From NCBI RefSeq assembly GCF_028737205.1, contig NZ_JAQZAL010000003.1, positions 267,095 through 331,094 on the forward strand: a stretch of DNA of 64,000 nt. The letters run 5' to 3'. Under the pieces are notes generated by a model. The model was not told the origin of the DNA, ran no database searches, and saw only the letters and a list, made by a program, of their open reading frames with translations. The stretch is from Actinomycetospora lutea (GTDB taxonomy: Bacteria > Actinomycetota > Actinomycetes > Mycobacteriales > Pseudonocardiaceae). The translations under genes were made by a program, and so were the position numbers. Positions 45,160 through 53,192 of this stretch are shown piece after piece (positions within the stretch are counted from its first letter, which is position 1; every line of letters begins with the position of its first letter).

Positions 45160-46748
45160 GGGCCCATCCTGATCGGGTTCGGCAGGTCGACAAACACCGG
45201 GTCCTCGCCGCGCCCGGCCGCCCAGCTGCGCAGGTGCGCCTTGGCGGGCAGCGTCGGGCTGGTCGCCAGGTCGTGCGCCCACGGCGCGGCGTCGGGGTCG
45301 GTCACCTCCGCGAGCACCGCCGCGACCGTGCCCCACAGCGCCCGCTCGCCGACGGTGTGCCGGCCGAGGACGGCGACGAGCAGGGCGAGGTGGTTGACCA
45401 CCCCGTGGTAGCGCAGGCGCTGCCACGCCTCCTCGGGGGAGTAGACGAGCGGGGAGTCCGCGGCCACGCCGGCCGGGAGGTGGTCGCGGCGCAGGTGGGC
45501 GCCCTCGAGGTCGCGCACCCAGCAGGCCGTCGGCCACCCGCCGGCGTCGGTGACCACGAGCGTGTTCTGCGGGTGCGCCTCGAACCCCAGGCCCGCGGAC
45601 CCGAACAGCCGCAGCAGGGGCACCAGCGACACCGAGAGCCAGCGGCGCAGCCACGCGTGGACGTCGCCGGCGGCGCGCACCTCGCTGAGCAGCGGCGGCT
45701 CCTCGCCCTGCGGGCCGTCCTCGAGCAGCGCGGCGAGCACCCGGGGACGGCCGGGCGGGAAGGGCGCGCGGGTGATGACGGTGAGGTCGGCGGTGAGCCG
45801 CTCGCCCCCGACCGCGGGGTCGAGGGTGGCGAACCCGCGGTCGGTGATCACCCCGAAGCCCGGCGGCAGCGCCCCGAGCCCCGCCACCACCGCCGCGGCG
45901 TCGGTCGCGCGACGGGCGTGCTCGAGCGGCGTGGTGCGCACGAAGTGGGTGAGGCGGGCGCGCAGCGGGAGCTTCCACGACGCCCCGGTCGCCCCGTCGA
46001 CGACCGTGCGCACCGAGGACGTCGGCCACACCGGGTCGCCGAGCGGCCCGAGCCACCGCACGGCGCCCTCGGCCTCGAGCAGCGCGAGCGTGGGGTCGCG
46101 GGCGAGCACCCCGGCCTGGAACGGGTGCACGGGCAGCGCCGTCCAGCCCGCGGGCAGGCGCGCCGCCACCGCCGGCGGCGGGTCGCCCGGCGTGCCGCCC
46201 GTGAGCACCAGGTCGGGCCGCACCGCGAGGTGGTGCAGGACGAACGACGCGCCGAGCTCGGGCATCCAGGCGGCGAGGTCGGCGTCGTCGAGCCCCTCGG
46301 CGCTCTTGGGGGTGGGGTGGAGCGGGTGGCCGTAGCGCACCGCCTGCTCGGCGTCACGGGTCGGGTCGCCGCTGCTCCGGACCGGTGCGCCGAGGTAGCG
46401 GGCGGTGCGGTCGACGCTGCCGGCGACCAGCGCGGCGAGGCGGTCGGGCGGCTCGCCCCCGCCGACGGTGTCGAGGACCGCGGCGACGACCTCGTCGTGG
46501 CTCGCGGGCCGGTCGTCGAGGAGGACCTCGCCGGTCAGCCGGTGGTGCCCGGTCGGCGACCACGACGCGATGCCCAGGGTGAGCGTGCCCGCGGGCAGCG
46601 CCAGCGCGAGGGTGTCGCCGTCGCGGACCGCGGGCGGGTCGAGCTCGCGCAGCAGCGAGGCGACGAGCCGCTCACGCGCGGCGCGCTCGGCGCGGACGCG
46701 CGGGCTCGGTCCACGGCCGGTGGTCATCGCGACCAGTCTGCCCGTCAC
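45156..46748 (-). CDS. IucA/IucC family NRPS-independent siderophore (NIS) synthetase
   Basis: 530-aa NIS synthetase that condenses a carboxylate (citrate or similar) with an amine or alcohol through an acyl-adenylate. The ATP-binding segment GHPLHPTPKSAEGL is the family hallmark, with PVHPFQAGVL, GFEAHPQNTLVV and CWVRDLEGAHL completing the active site. Only one synthetase is present and no aminase, hydroxylase, exporter or uptake gene is visible within the window. The GTG start overlaps the patatin stop (GTGA) and its stop overlaps Dabb (ATGA). The product may be a simple conjugate and not a full siderophore. Confidence 0.85.
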   Translation of the reverse strand: MTGRLVAMTTGRGPSPRVRAERAARERLVASLLRELDPPAVRDGDTLALALPAGTLTLGIASWSPTGHHRLTGEVLLDDRPASHDEVVAAVLDTVGGGEPPDRLAALVAGSVDRTARYLGAPVRSSGDPTRDAEQAVRYGHPLHPTPKSAEGLDDADLAAWMPELGASFVLHHLAVRPDLVLTGGTPGDPPPAVAARLPAGWTALPVHPFQAGVLARDPTLALLEAEGAVRWLGPLGDPVWPTSSVRTVVDGATGASWKLPLRARLTHFVRTTPLEHARRATDAAAVVAGLGALPPGFGVITDRGFATLDPAVGGERLTADLTVITRAPFPPGRPRVLAALLEDGPQGEEPPLLSEVRAAGDVHAWLRRWLSVSLVPLLRLFGSAGLGFEAHPQNTLVVTDAGGWPTACWVRDLEGAHLRRDHLPAGVAADSPLVYSPEEAWQRLRYHGVVNHLALLVAVLGRHTVGERALWGTVAAVLAEVTDPDAAPWAHDLATSPTLPAKAHLRSWAAGRGEDPVFVDLPNPIRMGP

Positions 46749-47860
46749 ACCGCGCCGCTCACGGCCTCACTGCTGTCGCGGCGGAAGCGGCGCTTGTAGC
46801 GGCGCCAGTCGAAGTGCTCGAGGAACTCGGCGGCCTGGGCGTAGCCGCTCTCGTAGAGGGCGCGCGCCCGGTCCGGGCTGATCCCGAAGTCCAGCAGGCC
46901 GACCGCGCCGGCGTCGACGTGGATGGTGCGCGCGGCGACCCACGGCTGGTTGAGGACGGCCTGGTCGCGGCCGAGGATCATCGTGGTGATCAGCTGCTCG
47001 AGCAGGCGCAACGGCGCGGGCTGCGGGATGTCGAACCACCGCGAGTGGAACAGGGCGACGCGGTCGCCGATGCCGGGCTTGGGCGCGGTGGTGATCGTGA
47101 CCCCGAACGTCGGCCAGCTCGGCTCCCGGCCGTCGGTGCGGTCGAGCGAGTCGATCGGGAAGTTCGACAGCAGGCCGCCGTCGACCAGCGTCGACGTCAG
47201 GCCCGTGCGGGGGTTGGTCAGCGTGGTCGGCTTGAACAGGAACGGGATGGCCATCGAGGCGCGCACCGCGTCGGCCACGGACTGGGTGTCGGGGTCGAGC
47301 CCGTACACCGAGCGGTAGTCCCAGGGCAGCCGGACGAGCTGGCCGAGCGTGAGGTCCGAGCACGTCACGACCAGCCGGTAGCGCTGGTCGCGCGGCAGCG
47401 AGTCGTCCTCGATGCGCAGGTCGCCGAACGTGTGGACGCCGAGCGCGGCGAGCTCGTCGGCCACCCACGAGTGCAGCCATTCGCCCTGGTAGAGCCCCTG
47501 CCCGCCGAGGAACGCGAGCGCGGGCCCGGCCAGCGGCAGACGCCCGATGCCGCTGCGGTCGGCGACCTCGCGGAAGTTCAGCCGCGCCGTGATCTCTCCG
47601 AGCTGCTCGCCCACCGCGCCCGCGGCGGCCATCGCGCCGACGAGGGCGCCCGCCGACGTGCCCGAGATGCGGTGCGCTGTCCATCCGCGGTCGGTCATCG
47701 CCGCGACGGCGCCGGCGAGTCCGATGCCCTTGACCCCGCCGCCCTCGAGGACGAGGTCGGCCGGGCGGGCGCGCCGGCGTCGGCCGGACGGTGTGGTGGC
47801 CCCGGTGGCGGTGGTGGCCGCGGCGGTGGTGGCCGTGGTCGTGGTGGCCATGGAGGTCAT
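46745..47860 (-). CDS. Patatin-like phospholipase
   Basis: 371-aa Ser-Asp dyad lipid acyl hydrolase. DLVLEGGGVKGIGLAGAVAAM is the oxyanion glycine-rich loop, SGTSAGALVGAMAAAG holds the nucleophile Ser, and LVDGGLLSNFPIDSL holds the catalytic Asp. The N-terminal 20 residues are a Thr/Ala run of little information. ATG 47860 is taken; an ATG at 47851 and a GTG at 47884 in the same frame are alternatives. It is the first gene of a coupled patatin-NIS synthetase-Dabb unit. Its substrate lipid is unknown. Confidence 0.85.
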   Translation of the reverse strand: MTSMATTTTATTAAATTATGATTPSGRRRRARPADLVLEGGGVKGIGLAGAVAAMTDRGWTAHRISGTSAGALVGAMAAAGAVGEQLGEITARLNFREVADRSGIGRLPLAGPALAFLGGQGLYQGEWLHSWVADELAALGVHTFGDLRIEDDSLPRDQRYRLVVTCSDLTLGQLVRLPWDYRSVYGLDPDTQSVADAVRASMAIPFLFKPTTLTNPRTGLTSTLVDGGLLSNFPIDSLDRTDGREPSWPTFGVTITTAPKPGIGDRVALFHSRWFDIPQPAPLRLLEQLITTMILGRDQAVLNQPWVAARTIHVDAGAVGLLDFGISPDRARALYESGYAQAAEFLEHFDWRRYKRRFRRDSSEAVSGAV

Positions 47861-47907
47861 GTTCCCCCCGACGTGCCGGGGCACCGGGGACGTGGTGGGG
47901 TGAATCC

Positions 47908-48324
47908 GTGAGCGCGCCCACCGACGTGACCGCCCTGGGGAACAGGGAGTTCGTCTCCCTGACGACGTTCCGCCGGACGGGGGAGCCGGTGCCGACCCCG
48001 GTCTGGGTGGCCCGCGACGGCGACGCGCTCGTCGTCATCACGTCCGCGGCCAGCGGGAAGGTCAAGCGCAGCCGCCGCGATCCCCGCGTCGTCCTGCGCC
48101 CGTGCGACCGGCGCGGCACCGTGGCGCCCGACGCGCCCAGCGTCGAGGGGCGCGCGGAGGTCGTCACGGACGCTGCCGCCCAGGAGGGTCCGCGGCGTGC
48201 GCTCGCCGCCAAGTACGGACTCCAGTGGCGCCTCGTGAACCTGATGGGCCTGGTCGGACGGCTCGCCGAGCTCGTCGGCCGCGGCCCCGGCGCCGAGCGG
48301 GTCATCCTCCGGCTGCGGAACTGA
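47908..48324 (+). CDS. PPOX-class F420-dependent flavoprotein (TIGR03666-like)
   Basis: 138 aa. REFVSLTTFRRTGEPVPTPVWVARDGD is the split-barrel N-terminus, and VITSAASGKVKRSRRDPRVVLRPCDRRG binds cofactor phosphate by family analogy with Rv2061. The tail RALAAKYGLQWRLVNLM is characteristic of this subfamily. GTG 47908 starts the conserved region. It is divergent from the patatin gene. Confidence 0.78.
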   Translation: MSAPTDVTALGNREFVSLTTFRRTGEPVPTPVWVARDGDALVVITSAASGKVKRSRRDPRVVLRPCDRRGTVAPDAPSVEGRAEVVTDAAAQEGPRRALAAKYGLQWRLVNLMGLVGRLAELVGRGPGAERVILRLRN

Positions 48325-48330
48325 CACGTC

Positions 48331-48714
48331 TCACCCCTCGTGGCGCAGCCGGTCCAGGTCGTCGTGCGCGCGCTCCAGGTCCGCGCGGGCCTCGTCGCGC
48401 TCGGTCCGGGCCTCGTCCCGCTCGGCCCGGGCGGTCTCGAGGTCCCGCTGCGCGTCGGCCAGGTCACCGCGCAGGGTGAGGATCGACGCCGCGCCCGCGA
48501 TGGTGTGGCCCTCGTCGGACAGCTCGCGCACCCGCGCGGCGAAGTCGACCTGCCGCCGTGAGTACCGGCGCTGGCCGCCGGCCGAGCGGTGCGGGTGCAG
48601 CAGGTCGGCGGTGTCGAGGCTGCGCAGGAAGGCCGGCGCCACGCCGATGAGCTCCGCGGCCTGACCGATGGTCAGCGACGGGTAGTCGAGGTCGTCCAGG
48701 CGTTCCACGCCCAT
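48331..48714 (-). CDS. MerR/HspR-like regulator with C-terminal coiled coil
   Basis: 127 aa. SLTIGQAAELIGVAPAFLRSLDTADLLHPHRS and GGQRRYSRRQVDFAARVREL form a MerR-type winged helix. Residues about 85-125 are an extended Arg/Asp/Glu heptad coiled coil (RDLETARAERDEARTERDEA). It sits directly downstream of hsp20 on the same strand, as heat-shock repressors often do. No HAIR inverted repeat was found. A strong hairpin separates the two genes. Confidence 0.8.
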   Translation of the reverse strand: MGVERLDDLDYPSLTIGQAAELIGVAPAFLRSLDTADLLHPHRSAGGQRRYSRRQVDFAARVRELSDEGHTIAGAASILTLRGDLADAQRDLETARAERDEARTERDEARADLERAHDDLDRLRHEG

Positions 48715-48746
48715 GAGGCCCTCCTCTCGGGCAGGACGGGAGCACG

Positions 48747-48785
48747 CGTGAACACCCGCCGGGCCCTGCCCGGCGGGTGCTCACG
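48747..48785 (-). terminator. Long hairpin between hsp20 and the MerR gene
   Basis: CACCCGCCGGG-CCCTG-CCCGGCGGGTG (11-bp perfect stem, 5-nt loop) extended across a 2x2 internal loop by CGTG/CACG. In minus orientation it follows the hsp20 stop and precedes the MerR start, so it could attenuate read-through and keep the regulator level below that of Hsp20. Confidence 0.65.
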
Positions 48786-48818
48786 TCTCGGTGATGGTCG
48801 TGTCGGGCCGGAGGGGTG

Positions 48819-49277
48819 TCAGGACGTCGGCGCCTCCTCGCTGTGCTCGGGACGGGCGCCCTCGATCGTGGTCGCGGCGCCGCCGTGCTCGATCTCGATG
48901 CGACGCGGCTTCGCCTTCTCGACGACCGGGATGGTCAACGTCAGCACGCCGTCGGTGTACGACGCGTGCAACTGGTCGGAGTCGAGGTCGCGTCCGAGCA
49001 CGAGCTGACGGCTGTAGCGGCCGCGGGGGCGCTCGGCGACCAGGTAGTCGCCGTCACCGCTGGGGGCCGTGCGTGCCGCGGTGACCGTCAGGGCGTTCCC
49101 CTCCACCGACACGTCGATCGATCCCGGGTCGACCCCGGGGAGGTCGAACGAGGCGACGAAGTGGTCGCCCGCCCGGTACGCGTCCATGGGCATGCCGCTC
49201 GCCGCCTGCTGGCGAGCAGCGCCGGTGAGACGCTCGAGGGCGCGGAAGGTGTCGAAGGGGTCGTGGTTCAGCAGCAC
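48819..49277 (-). CDS. Hsp20/alpha-crystallin small heat shock protein
   Basis: 152-aa ATP-independent holdase. The alpha-crystallin domain spans about residues 28-130: AGDHFVASFDLPGVDPGSIDVSVEGNALTVTA (partly quoted), RGRYSRQLVLGRDLDSDQLHASYTDGVLTL and the C-terminal IPV motif in LTIPVVEKAKPR. The GTG at 49277 is preceded at 8 nt by GGAGA. A well-formed sigma-70-type promoter lies 57-85 nt upstream. It starts the hsp20-MerR unit. Confidence 0.92.
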   Translation of the reverse strand: MLLNHDPFDTFRALERLTGAARQQAASGMPMDAYRAGDHFVASFDLPGVDPGSIDVSVEGNALTVTAARTAPSGDGDYLVAERPRGRYSRQLVLGRDLDSDQLHASYTDGVLTLTIPVVEKAKPRRIEIEHGGAATTIEGARPEHSEEAPTS

Positions 49278-49333
49278 GATCGGTCATCTCCTCTCATCGA
49301 CGCACTGCGTTCCTACTGACTGCCGTGCACATA

Positions 49334-49362
49334 GTTATAGCTCGATCTACAGGTTTGCGCAA
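49334..49362 (-). promoter_or_regulatory. Housekeeping-type promoter of hsp20
   Basis: On the minus strand TTGCGC, exactly 17 nt, then TATAAC. This is the best -35/-10 pair seen in the window and lies in an unusually A+T-rich patch. The transcript would start near 49327 with a 50-nt leader to GTG 49277. Confidence 0.7.
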
Positions 49363-49401
49363 GAGGTCGATGAAGGGATTCCCGAGCGTCGGTCCGGCGT
49401 G

Positions 49402-49415
49402 CGAACGTGTGTTCG
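49402..49415. promoter_or_regulatory. LexA (SOS) box at dinB start
   Basis: CGAACGTGTGTTCG, an exact match to the Gram-positive LexA consensus CGAACRNRYGTTCG. Its last base is the first base of the chosen dinB GTG, so LexA binding would cover the start of the gene. Confidence 0.8.
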
Positions 49416-50608
49416 TGCCCGGCGAGCCGACGATCCTGCACGCGGATCTCGACGCCTTCTACGCCTCGGTCGAGCAGCGCGACGACCCGGCGCTGCGCGG
49501 CAGGCCCGTCATCGTCGGCGGTGGCGTGGTGCTCGCCTGCAGCTACGAGGCCAAGGCCCGCGGGGTGCGCACCGCGATGGGCGGGCGCATGGCCCGCGCC
49601 CTGTGCCCGGACGCGATCGTGGTGCCGCCGCGCATGGAGGCCTACAGCGGCGCCAGCCGGGCGGTCTTCTCGGTGTTCTCCTCGGTCACGCCGCTGGTCG
49701 AACCGATCTCGATCGACGAGGCGTTCCTCGACGTCGGCGGCCTGCGGCGCATCGCCGGCCCGCCCGCGCAGATCGCCGCGCGGTTGCGCCGCGAGGTCGC
49801 CGACGACGTCGGGCTGCCGATCACGGTCGGGGTGGCGGGCACGAAGTTCCTGGCCAAGGTCGCGAGCCGCGTCGCCAAGCCCGACGGGCTGCTCGTCGTC
49901 GAGCCCGGCGGCGAGCTGGAGTTCCTGCACCCGCTGCCGATCGAGGTGCTGTGGGGCGTCGGCGAGGTGACCTCGCGCAAGCTGCGGGGCCAGGGCATCG
50001 CCACGGTGGGCGACCTCGCGGCGATGGGCGCGCCGGGGCTCGAGTCGCTGCTGGGGAAGGCCGCCGGGCGGCACCTCGACGCCCTCGCCCACGGCCGCGA
50101 CCCCCGCCGCGTGCAGGTGGGGCGCCGCCGGCGGTCGATCGGCGCGCAGCGCGCCATGGGCAACCGGCCGATCCCGCCGGAGCGGGTCGACGCCGTGCTC
50201 ATGGGGCTGGTCGATCGCGTCACCCGGCGCATGCGGCGGGCGGGGCGCACGGGCCGCACCGTCACCCTGCGGCTGCGCTTCGGCGACTTCAGCCGCGCGA
50301 CCCGCTCGCACACCCTCGCCCGGTCCACCGCCGAGACCGACGCGATCATGGGCGCGATCCGTGTGCTCGCGCAGGCCGCGGCGCCGCTGATGTACGAGCG
50401 CGGCCTGACGATGCTCGGCGTGAACGTCGGCAACCTCGACGACACCGGCGGCAGCCAGCTGGAGCTGCCCTTCGCCGGGGACACCCACCCGATCCAGCTC
50501 GACAGCGCCGTCGACGAGGTCCGCGAGCGCTACGGCCTCTCCGCGGTCACCCGCGCGACCCTGCTGGGGCGCGACCAGGGGCTCGAGATGCCGATGCTGC
50601 CGGACTGA
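49415..50608 (+). CDS. dinB: DNA polymerase IV (Y-family)
   Basis: 397-aa translesion polymerase. Catalytic Asp11 is in ILHADLDAFYASVEQRDD, the second acidic site in ISIDEAFLDVGGL, and the little-finger segment starts near SIGAQRAMGNRPI. The steric-gate aromatic is Phe15 of DAFY. The reading frame is open back to 49325, but the GTG at 49415 gives the conserved start PGEPTILHADLD and is overlapped by a perfect LexA box; a GTG at 49409 is also in frame. This predicts damage induction. The C-terminus lacks an obvious extended beta-clamp tail beyond GSQLELPFAGD, a QxxLxLPF-like clamp motif. Confidence 0.93.
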   Translation: MPGEPTILHADLDAFYASVEQRDDPALRGRPVIVGGGVVLACSYEAKARGVRTAMGGRMARALCPDAIVVPPRMEAYSGASRAVFSVFSSVTPLVEPISIDEAFLDVGGLRRIAGPPAQIAARLRREVADDVGLPITVGVAGTKFLAKVASRVAKPDGLLVVEPGGELEFLHPLPIEVLWGVGEVTSRKLRGQGIATVGDLAAMGAPGLESLLGKAAGRHLDALAHGRDPRRVQVGRRRRSIGAQRAMGNRPIPPERVDAVLMGLVDRVTRRMRRAGRTGRTVTLRLRFGDFSRATRSHTLARSTAETDAIMGAIRVLAQAAAPLMYERGLTMLGVNVGNLDDTGGSQLELPFAGDTHPIQLDSAVDEVRERYGLSAVTRATLLGRDQGLEMPMLPD

Positions 50609-50623
50609 CGGCGGGAACCGCCG
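50609..50623. terminator. Bidirectional hairpin between dinB and zwf
   Basis: CGGCGG-GAA-CCGCCG fills the gap between the two convergent stops (50608 and 50627). It is a compact 6-bp stem with a 3-nt loop. Confidence 0.55.
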
Positions 50624-50626
50624 GCC

Positions 50627-52126
50627 CTACTGCTTCTTCTCCCGCCACGCCCGTTCGAAGGGCAGGCGCCAGGCGTTGGGCGCGATCAGCTGGTGGATGG
50701 CGTTCGGGCCCCACGAGCCGACGGGGTACGGCTTGACCGGCGGCGGGTCGGCGAGCAGCGGGATCGAGCGCTCCCAGAGCGACTCGATGCCCTCCGAGGT
50801 CGTGAACAGCGTGTGGTCGCCGCGCATCGCGTCGAGGATCAGCCGCTCGTAGGCCTCGAGGACGTCCGACGCCTCGCCCGTCTCCTGGGTGGAGAACTGC
50901 ATCGAGAGCTTCTGCAGGCGCATCCCCGGCCCCGGCCGCTTGCCGTAGAACGACAGCGACACCCGCGACGAGTCGGCGAGGTCGAACGTCAGGTGGTCCG
51001 GGCCCTGGGTGCCGACACCCGAGCCCTGCGGGAACATCGTGCGCGGCGCCTCCTTGAACGCGATCGAGATGATCCGCTGGCCCTCGGCCAGGCGCTTGCC
51101 GGTGCGCAGGTAGAACGGGACGCCCGCCCAGCGCCAGTTGTCCAGGCCGACCCGCAGCGCGATGAACGTCTCGGTGTCCGAGTCGTTCGCGACGTCCGGG
51201 TGGTCGCGGTAGCCGCCGAACTGGCCCCGCACCACGTCGCTCGGGTGGATCGGCAGCATCGAGCGGAAGACCTTGTTCTTCTCCTCGCTGATCGACCGCG
51301 GCTCCAGCGCCGTGGGCGGCTCCATCGCCACGAACGCCATGACCTGCATGAGGTGGGTGACGACCATGTCCTTGTAGGCGCCCGTCGCCTCGTAGAACGA
51401 GGCGCGCGTGTCCAGCCCCAGCTCCTCGGGGATGTCGATCTGGACGTGGTCGATGAAGTTCCGGTTCCAGATCGGCTCGAAGAGGCCGTTGGCGAAGCGG
51501 AACGCGAGGATGTTCTGCGCCGCCTCCTTGCCCAGGAAGTGGTCGATGCGGAAGACCTGCGACTCGTCGAAGACGTGGTGGACGAAGTCGTTCAGCTTGA
51601 CCGCGCTCTCGAAGTCGTGGCCGAACGGCTTCTCCATGATCACGCGGGCGCCGGAGGTGAGGTCGGCGTCGCGGAGCATCTCCAGGACCGCCTGTGCGGC
51701 CTTCGGCGGCACCGAGAGGTAGTGCAGCAGCCGCGCGTCGTCGCCGAGCTGCGACTGCGCCTCCTTGACCGCCGAGGTCAGCCCCTCGGGGCCCGCGCCC
51801 TGCGGGACGTAGGACAGGCGGGCCGCGAAGTCGTCCCAGTCGTCCTCCGCGAGCCGGTGCATCCCGTGGTTCTGCACCGCGTCGTGGGCGAGGTCGCGGA
51901 AGCCCTCGGTGTCGAGGTCGTCCATCGCGGTGCCGACGATGCGGATCTGCGGGGCGAGCTCGGACTCGGCGAGGTAGGCGAGCCCCGGGAGGAGCTTGCG
52001 CTTGGCGAGGTCGCCCGTGCAGCCGAAGAGCACGATGACGTGCGGGGCGATCGGGTCGAGATCGCGACGGAAGGGCCGCGACCCGGGTCCGGGGTAGGCG
52101 ACGGACTCCACCTCGCGCTCGGTCAT
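50627..52126 (-). CDS. zwf: Glucose-6-phosphate dehydrogenase
   Basis: 499-aa enzyme of the oxidative pentose phosphate pathway (glucose 6-phosphate + NAD(P)+ to 6-phosphogluconolactone). The coenzyme loop is VIVLFGCTGDLAKRKLLPG, the substrate and catalytic motif is VFRIDHFLGKEAAQN (Lys, His, Asp), and MEKPFGHDFESA is the second conserved block. Length is normal. The ATG is 8 nt after TACGGT (leaderless). It is not clustered with tkt, tal or opcA here, unlike the main actinobacterial zwf locus, so it may be a second copy. Confidence 0.96.
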   Translation of the reverse strand: MTEREVESVAYPGPGSRPFRRDLDPIAPHVIVLFGCTGDLAKRKLLPGLAYLAESELAPQIRIVGTAMDDLDTEGFRDLAHDAVQNHGMHRLAEDDWDDFAARLSYVPQGAGPEGLTSAVKEAQSQLGDDARLLHYLSVPPKAAQAVLEMLRDADLTSGARVIMEKPFGHDFESAVKLNDFVHHVFDESQVFRIDHFLGKEAAQNILAFRFANGLFEPIWNRNFIDHVQIDIPEELGLDTRASFYEATGAYKDMVVTHLMQVMAFVAMEPPTALEPRSISEEKNKVFRSMLPIHPSDVVRGQFGGYRDHPDVANDSDTETFIALRVGLDNWRWAGVPFYLRTGKRLAEGQRIISIAFKEAPRTMFPQGSGVGTQGPDHLTFDLADSSRVSLSFYGKRPGPGMRLQKLSMQFSTQETGEASDVLEAYERLILDAMRGDHTLFTTSEGIESLWERSIPLLADPPPVKPYPVGSWGPNAIHQLIAPNAWRLPFERAWREKKQ

Positions 52127-52134
52127 GTGACGGG

Positions 52135-52140
52135 ACCGTA
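52135..52140 (-). promoter_or_regulatory. Leaderless -10 box of zwf
   Basis: TACGGT on the minus strand with 8 nt to the ATG at 52126. Confidence 0.5.
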
Positions 52141-52171
52141 GTCCCCGCGGATGTCGAACGTGGGTCGGCGA

Positions 52172-52582
52172 TCAGTCGGTCTCGAGGATCCTGCGCAGGG
52201 TCTCCAGGTCCCGGGCGACGGCCTCGGCGTCGGCGGCGAAGTCGTCCTCGCTCATGCCCTCGCGGCGCCGCACGTGGAACACGACCTCGGCGCCGTCGTC
52301 GAGCGGAACGACGCGAAGCGGGTTCGGGACCTCGGTGCCGTCGGGCAGGCGCACGACGTAGTCGAGCACGCCGAGGTCGTTCTCCGGCGCGACGGTGACC
52401 TCGACCCGCCCCATCGGCGAGTCCGCGATCCACGTGCCGGGGCGGTCGGGGGCGGGCTCGACCTGCGCGCGCGCCAGCCCGGCGGCCCAGTCGGCGAGGT
52501 GGCGCGGGTCGGAGGCGTAGGCGTAGACGTCCGTCCACGGGCGGGCGATCACCGTGCTCACCAGGCGGGTCTGCGTCGTCAT
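52172..52582 (-). CDS. SRPBCC (START-like) family protein
   Basis: 136 aa. RLVSTVIARPWTDVYAYASDPRHLADWAAGL is the N-terminal strand-helix pair of the hydrophobic-cavity SRPBCC fold, and GVLDYVVRLPDGTEVPNPLRVVPL and the C-terminal long helix (DFAADAEAVARDLETLRRIL) complete it. Family members bind lipids or polyketides or act as AHSA1-like proteins; no ligand can be given. ATG 52582 is preferred over the upstream ORF start because it begins the fold. Confidence 0.8.
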   Translation of the reverse strand: MTTQTRLVSTVIARPWTDVYAYASDPRHLADWAAGLARAQVEPAPDRPGTWIADSPMGRVEVTVAPENDLGVLDYVVRLPDGTEVPNPLRVVPLDDGAEVVFHVRRREGMSEDDFAADAEAVARDLETLRRILETD

Positions 52583-52654
52583 GGCCGGGATCCTGGCCCG
52601 CGGCGTCGACGCGGTCATGGACCCGTCGGACACGGCGCCGGAGGCGGTCTGGGC

Positions 52655-53125
52655 TCAGGCCAGGGATCGGGGCGTGTCGTAGGTGCCGACGAACGCGCCG
52701 TCGCGCATCTCCATGCCGGTGAACCCGGCGGTCGGCCCCGTGTAGTGATAGAAGCGGAGCACGGTGCCGTCGGGATCGGGGACGTCGAGGTAGGACCCGT
52801 CGGGGGTGCCACGGATGCCCGAGTGCTCGACGCCGAGCTCGTCGCACCGGGCGGCGAGCGCCTCGAGCGCGGCGGAGGAGGTCGGGTGGAGGGCGACGAC
52901 GTCGAAGCCGCGCAGGTCCGGGCCGCTGACGGTCGCGCGGCGGTCCCGCAGGGCGATGGTATAGCCGGCCTCGTCGTCGATGAGGCCCGCGCCGCAGAGC
53001 TCGCCGTCCTCGACGAACTCCATCCACAGGCGCAGGCCGAGCACCGCGCGGTACCAGGCCACGCTGCGGGAGAGATCGGTGACCGGCAGCTTGACCTGCA
53101 GGATCCCGTCCACCTGAGCGGACAT
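52655..53125 (-). CDS. VOC (glyoxalase/bleomycin-resistance) family protein
   Basis: 156-aa vicinal-oxygen-chelate fold protein with the paired beta-alpha-beta-beta-beta modules: QVKLPVTDLSRSVAWYRAVLGL in the first, then GELCGAGLIDDEAG, and GSYLDVPDPDGTVLRFYHY in the second. Metal-ligand Glu/His positions are not clearly complete, so a dioxygenase, isomerase or drug-binding role cannot be chosen. ATG 53125 starts the conserved module. Confidence 0.85.
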   Translation of the reverse strand: MSAQVDGILQVKLPVTDLSRSVAWYRAVLGLRLWMEFVEDGELCGAGLIDDEAGYTIALRDRRATVSGPDLRGFDVVALHPTSSAALEALAARCDELGVEHSGIRGTPDGSYLDVPDPDGTVLRFYHYTGPTAGFTGMEMRDGAFVGTYDTPRSLA

Positions 53126-53192
53126 CGGCCGTCCCCCTCCCGCGTCACCCGGTGCGGTGCCACCAGCCTGGCCAGGGGGTGACGGGGGGTCA

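Noticed and set aside
45156..46748. Complete siderophore cluster around the IucA/IucC protein
   Set aside because: No hydroxylase, second synthetase, ferric-siderophore receptor or exporter is linked, so only a lone synthetase is claimed.
48331..49277. HspR/HAIR heat-shock operator near hsp20
   Set aside because: No CTTGAGT-N7-ACTCAAG-like repeat was found; only a sigma-70-type promoter is visible.
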